A stretch of 16,284 bases of DNA from UBA668 sp049318165 (GTDB lineage Bacteria; Actinomycetota; Acidimicrobiia; Acidimicrobiales; Ilumatobacteraceae), in NCBI GenBank assembly GCA_049318165.1, contig JBMOGW010000057.1:1-16284 (forward strand), written 5' to 3'. How positions within the stretch are numbered: position 1 is the stretch's first letter; the number at the start of each line of letters is the position of its first letter. Below are positions 1 to 6,469 of this stretch, piece by piece. Below the pieces are notes generated by a model. That model did no database searches and was not told the DNA's origin. It saw only the letters and a list, made by a program, of their open reading frames with translations. A program made the translations under genes and the position numbers.

Positions 1-50
1 CCCGGTTCGAACGGCACCACGGCCTGGCGAGCGGTGTCGTAGAGGCGCAT
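1..50 (-). CDS. Cysteinyl-tRNA synthetase / MshC-family ligase, N-terminal fragment (runs off the window)
   Basis: Only the first 16 codons are inside the window, reading MRLYDTARQAVVPFEP. A start of the form RLYDT...PFEPG is typical of class I cysteinyl-tRNA synthetases and of their actinobacterial relative MshC, which joins cysteine to glucosaminyl-inositol in mycothiol synthesis. The HIGH and KMSKS motifs and the zinc ligands lie outside, so the two cannot be separated here. The ATG (positions 50-48) follows the stop codon of npdG after only 2 nt, so the two genes are very probably co-transcribed and translationally coupled. Sure of the family at a moderate level only, because the fragment is short; MshC is favoured over CysS by the actinobacterial context, which is inference. 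Confidence 0.6.
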   Translation of the reverse strand, partial: MRLYDTARQAVVPFEP

Positions 51-52
51 CG

Positions 53-787
53 TCACGGCTGCGACGCTACCGCCTCGACGTCGGCGCCCTGCGGCTCCGT
101 CGTGGCTGCCGCCGACTGGGTCGAACGAGGGTCACGCTTGATGCCGGTCAGCTTCGGTGCGACACGGGTCTTGTAGCGGACGTTCAACTGCAGCAGCACC
201 GCCGTGAACGCTTCGATGGCCGTGGCATTGGACAGCTCGCCGGAGTCGAGTGGGCGACAGCCGGGGATCTTGGTGACGATCTCGCTGATCAGCCGCACGG
301 CTTCCGGATCGTCGCCGCAGATGAGGACGTCGCTGTCGATCGGCTCACCGATGTGGCCCAGTTCGGTGGCCGGCAGGTGGTGGAACGCCGCGACGACACG
401 GCAGTTCGGCACGGCCGCCTGCACGTGGGCGGCCACGCTGCCGCGAGGCGGCACGAGCGGTTGGAACTCGTGACCCACCCGCACGAGGGCGTTCGCCATG
501 CTGACGACCACCTTGCCGGCGAGCAGGTCCTGGTTCTCCTGTGCGGTGGTGGCGGCACCGTCCCACGGGGTGGCGATCACCACGACGTCGCACGCCGCGG
601 CGGCAGCGTTGTCGCCGTAGTGCAACAGCGGCGCCAGCTCGGGCCACTTCTCCACCTGGCTGTCGCGGGCCTCCATCGCCCGGTACTTCGACCGCGATCC
701 GATGACCGCGTCGTAGCCGACGGACGCCAACCGGGCGGCGAGTGCCGAACCGGCCGGACCGGTTCCTCCCAAGATGCCGATGCGCAT
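53..787 (-). CDS. npdG: NADPH-dependent F420 reductase (F420H2:NADP+ oxidoreductase)
   Basis: The 244-residue protein should transfer hydride between NADP(H) and coenzyme F420 in the cytoplasm. It opens directly with a Rossmann nucleotide loop, ILGGTGPAGSAL (residues 5-16), followed by IGSR (29-32), the usual position for binding the NADP 2'-phosphate. The segment VVAAFHHLPA in the middle of the chain matches the conserved AFHH(V/L)PA stretch of the NpdG/Fno family. Length fits the family (about 210-250). The C-terminal 25 residues are Ala/Thr/Gln-rich and probably disordered. The open frame continues upstream to about 1585 but that part is antisense to fabI and has no family resemblance; ATG 787 places the Rossmann loop at the very N-terminus, as expected. 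It is transcribed away from fabI, sharing a 45-bp divergent intergenic region, and runs into the MshC/CysS-like gene 2 nt downstream. Confidence 0.88.
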   Translation of the reverse strand: MRIGILGGTGPAGSALAARLASVGYDAVIGSRSKYRAMEARDSQVEKWPELAPLLHYGDNAAAAACDVVVIATPWDGAATTAQENQDLLAGKVVVSMANALVRVGHEFQPLVPPRGSVAAHVQAAVPNCRVVAAFHHLPATELGHIGEPIDSDVLICGDDPEAVRLISEIVTKIPGCRPLDSGELSNATAIEAFTAVLLQLNVRYKTRVAPKLTGIKRDPRSTQSAAATTEPQGADVEAVASQP

Positions 788-797
788 CGGGCCAGCC

Positions 798-825
798 TTG
801 CACAGCACACCCGTGCGTCTACGAT
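798..825 (+). promoter_or_regulatory. Leaderless-type promoter of fabI
   Basis: TTGCAC (798-803) and TACGAT (820-825) are separated by 16 bp, a fair match to SigA-type -35/-10 elements. The last T of the -10 box is followed by exactly 7 nt and then the fabI ATG (833), so transcription would begin at or within a base of the start codon. No Shine-Dalgarno lies before the ATG, which agrees with a leaderless message. The element sits in the 45-bp gap between divergent npdG and fabI, so it overlaps the npdG control region. Confidence 0.65.
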
Positions 826-832
826 CCGTTGC

Positions 833-1600
833 ATGGGTCTCCTCGACGGCAAGAACATCGTGATCACCGGCGTCCTGACGGATGCCTCGCTCGCCTACGG
901 GGTGGCCGCGCTCGCGCAGCAGGAGGGGGCCGACATCGTGCTGACCGGGGCCGGCCGTGCGCTGAGCCTCACGCAGCGGACGGGCCGCAAGCTGCCCACG
1001 CCGGTCGACGTGTTCGAGCTCGACGTCACCAACCCCGACCACCTCGTGGCGGTGCGCGAGGCGCTCGCCGCGAAGTGGGGCCGCGTCGACGGGGTGCTGC
1101 ACAGCATCGGCTTCGCTCCCGAGGCCTGCCTCGGTGACGACTTCATGGCGCCGCAGTGGGACGACGTCGCGGTGGCGCTGCACGTCAGCGCCTACTCGCT
1201 GAAGGCGCTGGCCGAGGCGTTCGTGCCGCTGATGACGAGCGGCGGCAGCATCGTCGGACTCGACTTCGACAACCGCGTCGCCTGGCCTGCGTACAACTGG
1301 ATGGGTGTCGCCAAGAGCGCGCTCGAGAGCGTCAGCCGCTACCTGGCGAAGGAGCTCGGCCCTCAGGGAGTTCGCTGCAACCTGGTGGCTGCCGGCCCGG
1401 TGAAGACCATCGCAGCGAAGAGCATCCCCGGCTTCAAGAAGTTCGAGGACGTCTGGGACGACCGCGCGCCGCTCGGCTGGGACGTCACCGACTCGTCGGC
1501 GGTCGCCAAGGCCGCGGTCGCGCTGCTCAGCGACTGGTTCCCCGCCACCACCGGCGAGATGATCCACGTCGATGGCGGATACCACGCCGTCGGTGCCTGA
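833..1600 (+). CDS. fabI: Enoyl-[acyl-carrier-protein] reductase (NADH), InhA-type FabI
   Basis: This 255-residue short-chain dehydrogenase catalyses the last reductive step of type II fatty acid elongation, trans-2-enoyl-ACP to acyl-ACP. Visible signatures are the nucleotide loop VITGVLTDASLAYGVA (residues 10-25), HSIGFAP (90-96, the position of InhA Ser94), and the catalytic YNWMGVAK (Tyr154, Lys161; Y-x6-K as in FabI/InhA rather than the Y-x3-K of ordinary SDRs), followed by SALES and NLVAAGPVKT. The YNWM...AKSALES and NLVAAGP blocks are close to Mycobacterium InhA, which is somewhat longer at 269 residues. The start is ATG 833, set by the upstream -10 box and by the N-terminal fold. An IclR gene follows after 8 nt, so fabI and the two regulators may form one transcript. 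Family is certain; whether the chain-length preference resembles InhA is not visible. Confidence 0.93.
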   Translation: MGLLDGKNIVITGVLTDASLAYGVAALAQQEGADIVLTGAGRALSLTQRTGRKLPTPVDVFELDVTNPDHLVAVREALAAKWGRVDGVLHSIGFAPEACLGDDFMAPQWDDVAVALHVSAYSLKALAEAFVPLMTSGGSIVGLDFDNRVAWPAYNWMGVAKSALESVSRYLAKELGPQGVRCNLVAAGPVKTIAAKSIPGFKKFEDVWDDRAPLGWDVTDSSAVAKAAVALLSDWFPATTGEMIHVDGGYHAVGA

Positions 1601-1608
1601 GGCTCACC

Positions 1609-2388
1609 GTGGATGAGCGCGGCGATCGCTCGCCGAGCGGTCTCGACATCCTGCACGCCGTCGCCGAGCACGATCCGACCGACGGACCGCTCACGTCGGC
1701 GCGCCTGGCGGCATCGGTGGGCCGCGACCGCGGCCTGGTGGCACGAGTGGTCGACGACCTGTGCGACCTCGGTCTCGTCGAGCGGTCGCAGGCCGATCGC
1801 TCACTGCGTCTCAGCTGGGGGCTCTACGCCGCCGCGGCGCAGGTGGTCGATCGCCGCCTGGTGACCCACGGGCAGCCGATCCTGTCGCGCCTCGCCCGCG
1901 ACTGCGGCGAAACCGCCTACCTGGTCGTCCGTCGTGCGGCGCAATCGCTGACGGTGGCCGAAGCCATGCCGGCGTCGTCGGTGCGGGCGATGTCGTGGTT
2001 GGGCCGCAGCCAGCCGGTGGCGCGAGGTGACGCCGGACCGGTGTTGCTCATGGACCTCGACCCGACCGAATTGCGTCAACTCCTCGGTTCCGGTCCCCTG
2101 CCGCCCACGACGGGCTCGCGTGCACCGGCCACGGTCGAGGAGCTGGAACACGAGATCACCCGCGTACGAGCGACCGGCGTGTGCGTCCTCGTCGAGCACA
2201 CCGAGGCCGGTGTCGCTTCCGTGGGTGCACCGGTACGCGACTTCCGTGGCCGCCTCGCCGGCGCCGTCGTGGTGGTCGGCCCCTCCGCCCGTGTCGACGC
2301 CGCGTCCGGCGCGCTCGCCGAGGCGGTGCGCGGAGCGACCCGCGAACTGGGGCTCGCGCTGGGCAACGGCTCGAGCGGGGGGCGGTGA
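1609..2388 (+). CDS. IclR-family transcriptional regulator (first of a tandem pair)
   Basis: A 259-residue regulator with an N-terminal winged helix-turn-helix (about residues 5-65, including LTSARLAASVGRDRGLVARV and DLCDLGLVERS) and a C-terminal IclR effector-binding domain (about 75-250; note GETAYLVVRR, PVARGDAGPVLLMDL, GVASVGAPVRDFRGRLAGAV). Proteins of this family bind small carboxylates or aromatics and usually control neighbouring catabolic genes. The start is GTG 1609, with GAGG 6 nt before it overlapping the fabI stop; the ATG at 1613 is in another frame. The stop overlaps the ATG of the second regulator (TGATG), so the two are translationally coupled. A target in the operon starting at 3212 is plausible by position, not shown. 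Co-transcription with fabI may be read-through. Confidence 0.85.
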   Translation: MDERGDRSPSGLDILHAVAEHDPTDGPLTSARLAASVGRDRGLVARVVDDLCDLGLVERSQADRSLRLSWGLYAAAAQVVDRRLVTHGQPILSRLARDCGETAYLVVRRAAQSLTVAEAMPASSVRAMSWLGRSQPVARGDAGPVLLMDLDPTELRQLLGSGPLPPTTGSRAPATVEELEHEITRVRATGVCVLVEHTEAGVASVGAPVRDFRGRLAGAVVVVGPSARVDAASGALAEAVRGATRELGLALGNGSSGGR

Positions 2389-3176
2389 TGGGCGCGTACA
2401 CCAACATCGGCCGCCGTCTGGAGCTGGTGGCGCAGCTGCTCGACCACGAGGCCCACACCGGGCGTGGTCTCGGCGTGGTCTCCGTGGCGACTCGGGCCGG
2501 TCGCGAGAAGTCGCAGATCTCCCGCGGACTCGCCGCGCTCGAAGCCGAAGCACTCGTGACGCGCGACGACGAGACCCTCGAGTTCGGCGTGGGCGCCGCG
2601 CTGCTGTCGCTGGCCGCCCGAGCGGGCACACCGGCCTTGTTGCGACGCGCCGTGCCCGTGCTCGAGCGCCTGGCGGCCGAGCAGGGCGAGCGAGCCGATC
2701 TGAACGTCCTCCACGACGGACAGGTCCTCACGGTCGAATCGGTGCCATCGGCGAGCACCGTGCAGTCCGTGGGATGGACCGGTCGGCGGACACCCGTGCA
2801 CTGCACCGCGGCCGGCAGGGTGCTCACCTGTCGCCTCGGTGTCGACGACCTGGTCGCGATCGTCGGCCCCGACCCGTTGCCCGTCGCCGGGCCACGCAGC
2901 CCTGGCGATCTCGCCGAGCTGATCCGACGGCTCGACGACACGCGAGCTGCGGGCTGGGCGGTCGCCGACGGCGAGCTGGACGCCGACGTGATGGCGGTGG
3001 CGGCGCCCGTCCGCGACCGTCTCGGCGCGACCGTGGCGGCGATCACCGTCGCGGGCCCCACCGTGCGAGTGCGCAGCCGGATCGACGAGCTCGCCGCCGC
3101 CGTCCGCGCCGCTGCCGCCGCGGCGTCCGACACCGGCGACGACACCGACGACGACACCGACGCACCCGGGGGTTGA
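2388..3176 (+). CDS. IclR-family transcriptional regulator (second of the tandem pair)
   Basis: A 262-residue IclR-type protein. The winged HTH covers about residues 5-70 (GRRLELVAQLLDHE, then SVATRAGREKSQISRGLAAL, where the recognition helix would lie, and EALVTRD). The effector domain follows (about 75-240; RADLNVLHDGQVLTVESV, PVHCTAAGRVL, RAAGWAVADGELDADVMAVAAPVRDR). The last 20 residues are acidic and repetitive (DTGD-DTDD-DTDA), coded by three 12-bp repeats. The start ATG 2388 overlaps the upstream stop; an in-frame GTG at 2385 is an equal possibility. The stop codon TGA lies inside the TTGACA -35 box of the downstream promoter. Two different IclR genes fused end to end are less usual than one; hetero-oligomer formation or separate effectors are both possible. 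Confidence 0.85.
   Translation: MGAYTNIGRRLELVAQLLDHEAHTGRGLGVVSVATRAGREKSQISRGLAALEAEALVTRDDETLEFGVGAALLSLAARAGTPALLRRAVPVLERLAAEQGERADLNVLHDGQVLTVESVPSASTVQSVGWTGRRTPVHCTAAGRVLTCRLGVDDLVAIVGPDPLPVAGPRSPGDLAELIRRLDDTRAAGWAVADGELDADVMAVAAPVRDRLGATVAAITVAGPTVRVRSRIDELAAAVRAAAAAASDTGDDTDDDTDAPGG
3129..3164 (+). repeat. Three tandem 12-bp repeats in the IclR-2 C-terminus
   Basis: GACACCGGCGAC (3129-3140), GACACCGACGAC (3141-3152) and GACACCGACGCA (3153-3164) stand head to tail. They encode the acidic tail DTGD, DTDD, DTDA. The repeat keeps frame, so copy number changes would only lengthen or shorten this tail. It lies just before the promoter of the catabolic operon. Confidence 0.85.
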
Positions 3177-3203
3177 CAGCCCCCGACGCGCGCGTTGTAT
3201 AAC
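3173..3203 (+). promoter_or_regulatory. Promoter of the catabolic operon, overlapping the IclR-2 stop
   Basis: A consensus -35 TTGACA (3173-3178) includes the stop codon of the second IclR gene. TATAAC (3198-3203) is a 5-of-6 match to the -10 consensus with a 19-bp spacer; TGTATA (3196-3201) gives a 17-bp spacer instead. The ATG at 3212 begins 8 nt after TATAAC, so the transcript would have almost no leader. The imperfect dyad GTTG(3194-3197)...CAAC(3206-3209) straddles the -10 and is a reasonable operator candidate for one of the IclR proteins, though the arms are short. The sequence is clearly AT-richer than its surroundings. Confidence 0.65.
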
Positions 3204-3211
3204 AGCAACTC

Positions 3212-4516
3212 ATGGTGCTCTCGTACAACACTCCGCGGCCGGTGGTCATCGGCGCCGGTGTCGTCGGGTGCTCCATCGCCCTCGAACTCGCCCGCCGCGG
3301 CCATGCGCCGCTCGTGGTCGACCGAGGCCACGCTGCGGGGGGCGGCTCGACGAGCGCCTCGTCCGCGGTCGTCCGGTTCAGCTACTCCACCCTCGACGCC
3401 GTGCGCCTCGCCTGGGAGTCCAAGCACCTGTGGGACCGCTGGAGCGACCACCTGGGGGTGACCGACGAGTCGGGCCTCGCCCGGTTCATCCGCACCGGGC
3501 TGATCATCCTCGAGTCCCCGGCCAGCCGGCTGTCGATGGTGCAGGAGCACTTCGACCTCGTGGGCGTGCCGTACGAGGAGTTGACCGCGGCACAACTCGA
3601 GCGACGGCTGCCCGACCTCGATGTGGGCAGGTACTGGCCGCCGCGAGCACTGGACGACCCGTCCTTCTGGGACGACGCCGACGGCGCGCCGCTCGGCGCC
3701 TACGACACACCGGACGCCGGCTACGTCGACGACCCGGCGCTGGCCGCGCACAACCTGATGGTGGCGGCGCAAGCGCACGGCGCCGAGTTCCGGTTCCGCA
3801 CCGCGGTGACGGGCATCCACCGCGACGACCGCGTCCGTGCCGTCGAACTCGCCGACGGCTCGACCGTCGCGGCGTCGTTCGCCATCAACGCAGCCGGACC
3901 GCATTCATCGGTGCTGAACCGCCTGGCCGGGCTCCCCGACACCGGCATCCGCACCCGCCCGCTGCGCCAGGAGGTCCACGTGGTGCCGGCACCGATCGGC
4001 AGCACCGGGCCGCACGAGGTCGCCGTCAGCGACTCCGATCTCGGCACCTACATGCGGCCCCACCTCGGCGGCACGTTCATGATCGGCGGACTCGAACCCG
4101 AGTGCGACCCGCTCGTCTGGGTGGACGACCCCGACCATTTCGCCGAGCACCCGACGGTCGAGACCTGGGAGGCGCAGACCACCCGAGCCGCACGCCGGCT
4201 GACGTCGCTCCGCATCCCGTCGGCGCCGGCCGGCCTGGCCGCGCTCTACGACGTGAGCGACGACTGGATGCCGGTCTACGACCGCAGCGAGTTGCCGGGC
4301 TGGTACATGGCCATCGGCACCAGCGGCAACCAGTTCAAGAACGCCCCGATGATCGGACTGCTGATGACGGCACTGATCGAGGCCTGCGAGGCAGGACACG
4401 ACCACGATCACGACCCGGTCGTCGTCCACGGACCGATCACCGGCGAACCCATCGACATCGGCCACTTCTCACGGCGCCGCGCCGTGCACACCACCACCAA
4501 CAGCGTGCTCGGCTGA
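3212..4516 (+). CDS. FAD-dependent oxidoreductase, DAO family (sarcosine/glycine-oxidase-like)
   Basis: A 434-residue flavoprotein, probably cytoplasmic, that would oxidise a primary or secondary amine (N-methyl amino acid, D-amino acid or similar) to an imine. The FAD-binding Rossmann loop VVIGAGVVGCSIALELARRG (residues 11-30; G14, G16, G19) is followed by VVDRG at the end of strand 2, then the family block GSTSASSAVVRFSY. C-terminal FAD contacts are seen in GWYMAIGTSGNQFKNAPMIG. Length suits single-domain DAO enzymes (about 380-450). A His/Asp run GHDHDHDP lies near the end; its role is unclear. It is the first gene of the operon, with a promoter directly upstream, and the aminotransferase follows after 22 nt. 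The substrate cannot be read from the sequence, and the start ATG 3212 has no Shine-Dalgarno, in line with a near-leaderless mRNA. Confidence 0.82.
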   Translation: MVLSYNTPRPVVIGAGVVGCSIALELARRGHAPLVVDRGHAAGGGSTSASSAVVRFSYSTLDAVRLAWESKHLWDRWSDHLGVTDESGLARFIRTGLIILESPASRLSMVQEHFDLVGVPYEELTAAQLERRLPDLDVGRYWPPRALDDPSFWDDADGAPLGAYDTPDAGYVDDPALAAHNLMVAAQAHGAEFRFRTAVTGIHRDDRVRAVELADGSTVAASFAINAAGPHSSVLNRLAGLPDTGIRTRPLRQEVHVVPAPIGSTGPHEVAVSDSDLGTYMRPHLGGTFMIGGLEPECDPLVWVDDPDHFAEHPTVETWEAQTTRAARRLTSLRIPSAPAGLAALYDVSDDWMPVYDRSELPGWYMAIGTSGNQFKNAPMIGLLMTALIEACEAGHDHDHDPVVVHGPITGEPIDIGHFSRRRAVHTTTNSVLG

Positions 4517-4538
4517 TCGAGCAGCAGGACGAACCACG

Positions 4539-5456
4539 ATGCCCATCACCGCCACCGCGAAGATCTGGATGAACGGCGAACTCGTCGACTGGGCCGATGC
4601 CCAGGTCCACGTCCTCACCCACACCCTGCACTACGGCACCGGAATCTTCGAAGGGATGCGGGCCTACCCCACCGAACGTGGGCCCGGCATCTTCCGGCTC
4701 ACCGAGCACATCGAACGCCTGCACCGATCCGCCCAGATCCTGCTCATGCCGCTCCCATGGTCGGTGGACGAACTCGTGCAGGCATCGAAGGAGACCGTCA
4801 ACGCCACCGGACTCGACAGTTGCTACGTCCGGCCACTCGCGTACTACGGCTACGGCGAGATGGGGTTGAACACCCTCCCCTGCACCGTCGACGTCGCCAT
4901 CGCGTGCTGGGCGTGGGCGCCACTCCACGGTCTGGAGGTGCTGGAACGTGGCGTCAGCCTGAAGGTCTCGTCGTGGCGCCGACACGATCACAACACCATG
5001 CCCCCGGCGGCGAAGACCACGGGCAACTACGTCAACTCGTCGCTCGCACAGACCGAGGCGATCCGCGCGGGCTACGACGGCACGATCATGCTCAACCCTC
5101 ACGGCTTCGTGAGCGAATGCGCCGGCGAGAACGTCTTCGTCGTGCGCGACGGTGTGGTGCGCACACCGCCCGTCTCGGCCGGCGCACTCGAGGGCCTCAC
5201 CCAGCAGTCGGTGCGCACGATCCTGGCCGACATGGGCATCGAGGTGGTCGTGACCGATCTCACGCGGGCGGACCTGTACGTCGCCGACGAGATGTTCACC
5301 TGCGGCACCGCCGCCGAGGTGGGTTCGGTGCGTGCGGTCGACGACCGGCCGATCCCGTGCCCCGGCCCCATCACCCGTGCCGTCGCCGCGGCGTACTCGG
5401 CGGCGACACGGGGCGAGGACGCCCGCTATGCGTCGTGGGTGGAGCTGTGCCGATGA
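4539..5456 (+). CDS. ilvE: Class IV PLP aminotransferase, branched-chain (IlvE)-like
   Basis: A 305-residue fold-type IV aminotransferase, which would exchange the amino group of an amino acid with 2-oxoglutarate. The PLP lysine is Lys159 in PPAAKTTGNYVNS, matching the active-site lysine position of E. coli IlvE (159/160). Other hallmarks are LHYGTGIFEGMRAY (residues 30-43), YVRPLAYYGYGEMGLN (96-111), and the phosphate/carboxylate region NPHGFVSECAGENVF (186-200, Glu193). Length matches IlvE (about 300-310). By sequence it is a typical branched-chain enzyme, but its place inside a catabolic operon suggests a dedicated role on another amino acid; D-amino acid transaminase activity in the same fold is the main alternative. 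ATG 4539 follows a weak AGGA. Its stop overlaps the next start (ATGA, 5453-5456). Confidence 0.85.
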   Translation: MPITATAKIWMNGELVDWADAQVHVLTHTLHYGTGIFEGMRAYPTERGPGIFRLTEHIERLHRSAQILLMPLPWSVDELVQASKETVNATGLDSCYVRPLAYYGYGEMGLNTLPCTVDVAIACWAWAPLHGLEVLERGVSLKVSSWRRHDHNTMPPAAKTTGNYVNSSLAQTEAIRAGYDGTIMLNPHGFVSECAGENVFVVRDGVVRTPPVSAGALEGLTQQSVRTILADMGIEVVVTDLTRADLYVADEMFTCGTAAEVGSVRAVDDRPIPCPGPITRAVAAAYSAATRGEDARYASWVELCR

Positions 5457-6469
5457 GCCGTTTCCGTTTGCCCGGTGAGTGGGTCCCTCACGAGCGCACC
5501 ATCATGTTCTGGCCGTGCCGCCGCACGATGTGGGGCGAGTACTTCGACGAGGTGATCGCCGAGAGCCAACGCGTCGCCAACACGATCGCCGAGTTCGAAC
5601 CCCTCACGATGGTGGCCGCCGACGAGGAGGGCGCCGCGGTGGCCCGACGCATGCTCACGGGGCACGTGGACGTGCGTGTCATCCCGATGGACGGGTCGTG
5701 GTCGCGCGACAACGGACCGATCTACGTGACCGACGGGACGGAGGTCGAGGCACGGCACGTCGTGTTCAACTCCTACGGCGAGCGCCACGCCAAGCGCGAC
5801 CGGGACGCTCGCGCCGGTGCGACGCTGGCCCGTCAACTCGGTCATCGGGTGAGCCCGATCGACGTCGTGATGGAGGGCGGCGCGATCGCCACCGACGGGG
5901 CCGGCACACTCGTGGCCACCGAGCACTGCGTGCTGAACCCGAACCGCAACTGGCACCTCACCAAGGACGAAGTCGAAGCGCGCCTGCTGGAGGGCTTCGG
6001 GCTGGACCGCATGGTGTGGCTGCCCGGCGGACCGCTCTTCGACCGCGGGCCGAACAACTCCGACGGCCACACCGACCTCATCCTGCAGTTCGTCGACGAG
6101 CGACGCGCGCTGCTGATGGCGGCCTTCGGTCCTGACGACGAGAGTGCGGCCATCCACGCCACGAACAAGGCGATCCTCGAAGCCGCCGGGTACGAGATCA
6201 TCGACGTTCCGTTGCTGGCCACCATCCATCACGGCGACGTGACCGTGCGGGCGTCGTACCTCAACATCTATCTCTGCAACGGCGCCGTGCTCATCCCGGT
6301 CCCCGAGGAGGACCCTGATCTCGACGCAGAGGCCGTGCGCATCATCGGGGGCGCCTTCCCCGACCGAACCGCCATCCCGCTGCGGATGCGTGCACATCCG
6401 GTGCACGGCGGCGCGATCCACTGCATCACCCAACAGGTGCCGGCCACCTCCGGCGGAGCGACACGATGA
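5453..6469 (+). CDS. Agmatine deiminase / peptidyl-arginine-deiminase-like guanidine hydrolase
   Basis: A 338-residue enzyme of the AguA/PAD_porph family (guanidine-modifying pentein fold), expected to hydrolyse a guanidinium group to a ureido group plus ammonia. The catalytic set is complete: WSRDNGP (residues 83-89, the W-x-R-D-x-G-P motif), MEGGAIATDG (140-149), the catalytic histidine in SDGHTD (His206), and the nucleophile Cys324 in GGAIHCITQQVP. It is slightly shorter than typical AguA (about 365). No AguB (N-carbamoylputrescine amidohydrolase) or carbamoyltransferase is nearby, so the classical agmatine-to-putrescine route is not complete here and the true substrate may be another guanidino compound. 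Both ends overlap neighbours by 4 nt, which ties it tightly to the aminotransferase and the hydratase. Family is secure; the agmatine substrate is not. Confidence 0.85.
   Translation: MSRFRLPGEWVPHERTIMFWPCRRTMWGEYFDEVIAESQRVANTIAEFEPLTMVAADEEGAAVARRMLTGHVDVRVIPMDGSWSRDNGPIYVTDGTEVEARHVVFNSYGERHAKRDRDARAGATLARQLGHRVSPIDVVMEGGAIATDGAGTLVATEHCVLNPNRNWHLTKDEVEARLLEGFGLDRMVWLPGGPLFDRGPNNSDGHTDLILQFVDERRALLMAAFGPDDESAAIHATNKAILEAAGYEIIDVPLLATIHHGDVTVRASYLNIYLCNGAVLIPVPEEDPDLDAEAVRIIGGAFPDRTAIPLRMRAHPVHGGAIHCITQQVPATSGGATR

Noticed and set aside
353..832. N-terminal extension of fabI before ATG 833.
   Set aside because: It is antisense to npdG and low-complexity. The -10 box and the InhA-like N-terminus fix the start at 833.
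788..1585. N-terminal extension of npdG upstream of ATG 787.
   Set aside because: The extra part is antisense to fabI and lacks family resemblance; the Rossmann loop should be at the N-terminus.
2156..3904. Minus-strand open frame of 582 codons opposite the IclR pair and the DAO oxidase.
   Set aside because: No recognisable motifs, composition typical of a shadow frame, and it would run through the promoter at 3173-3203.
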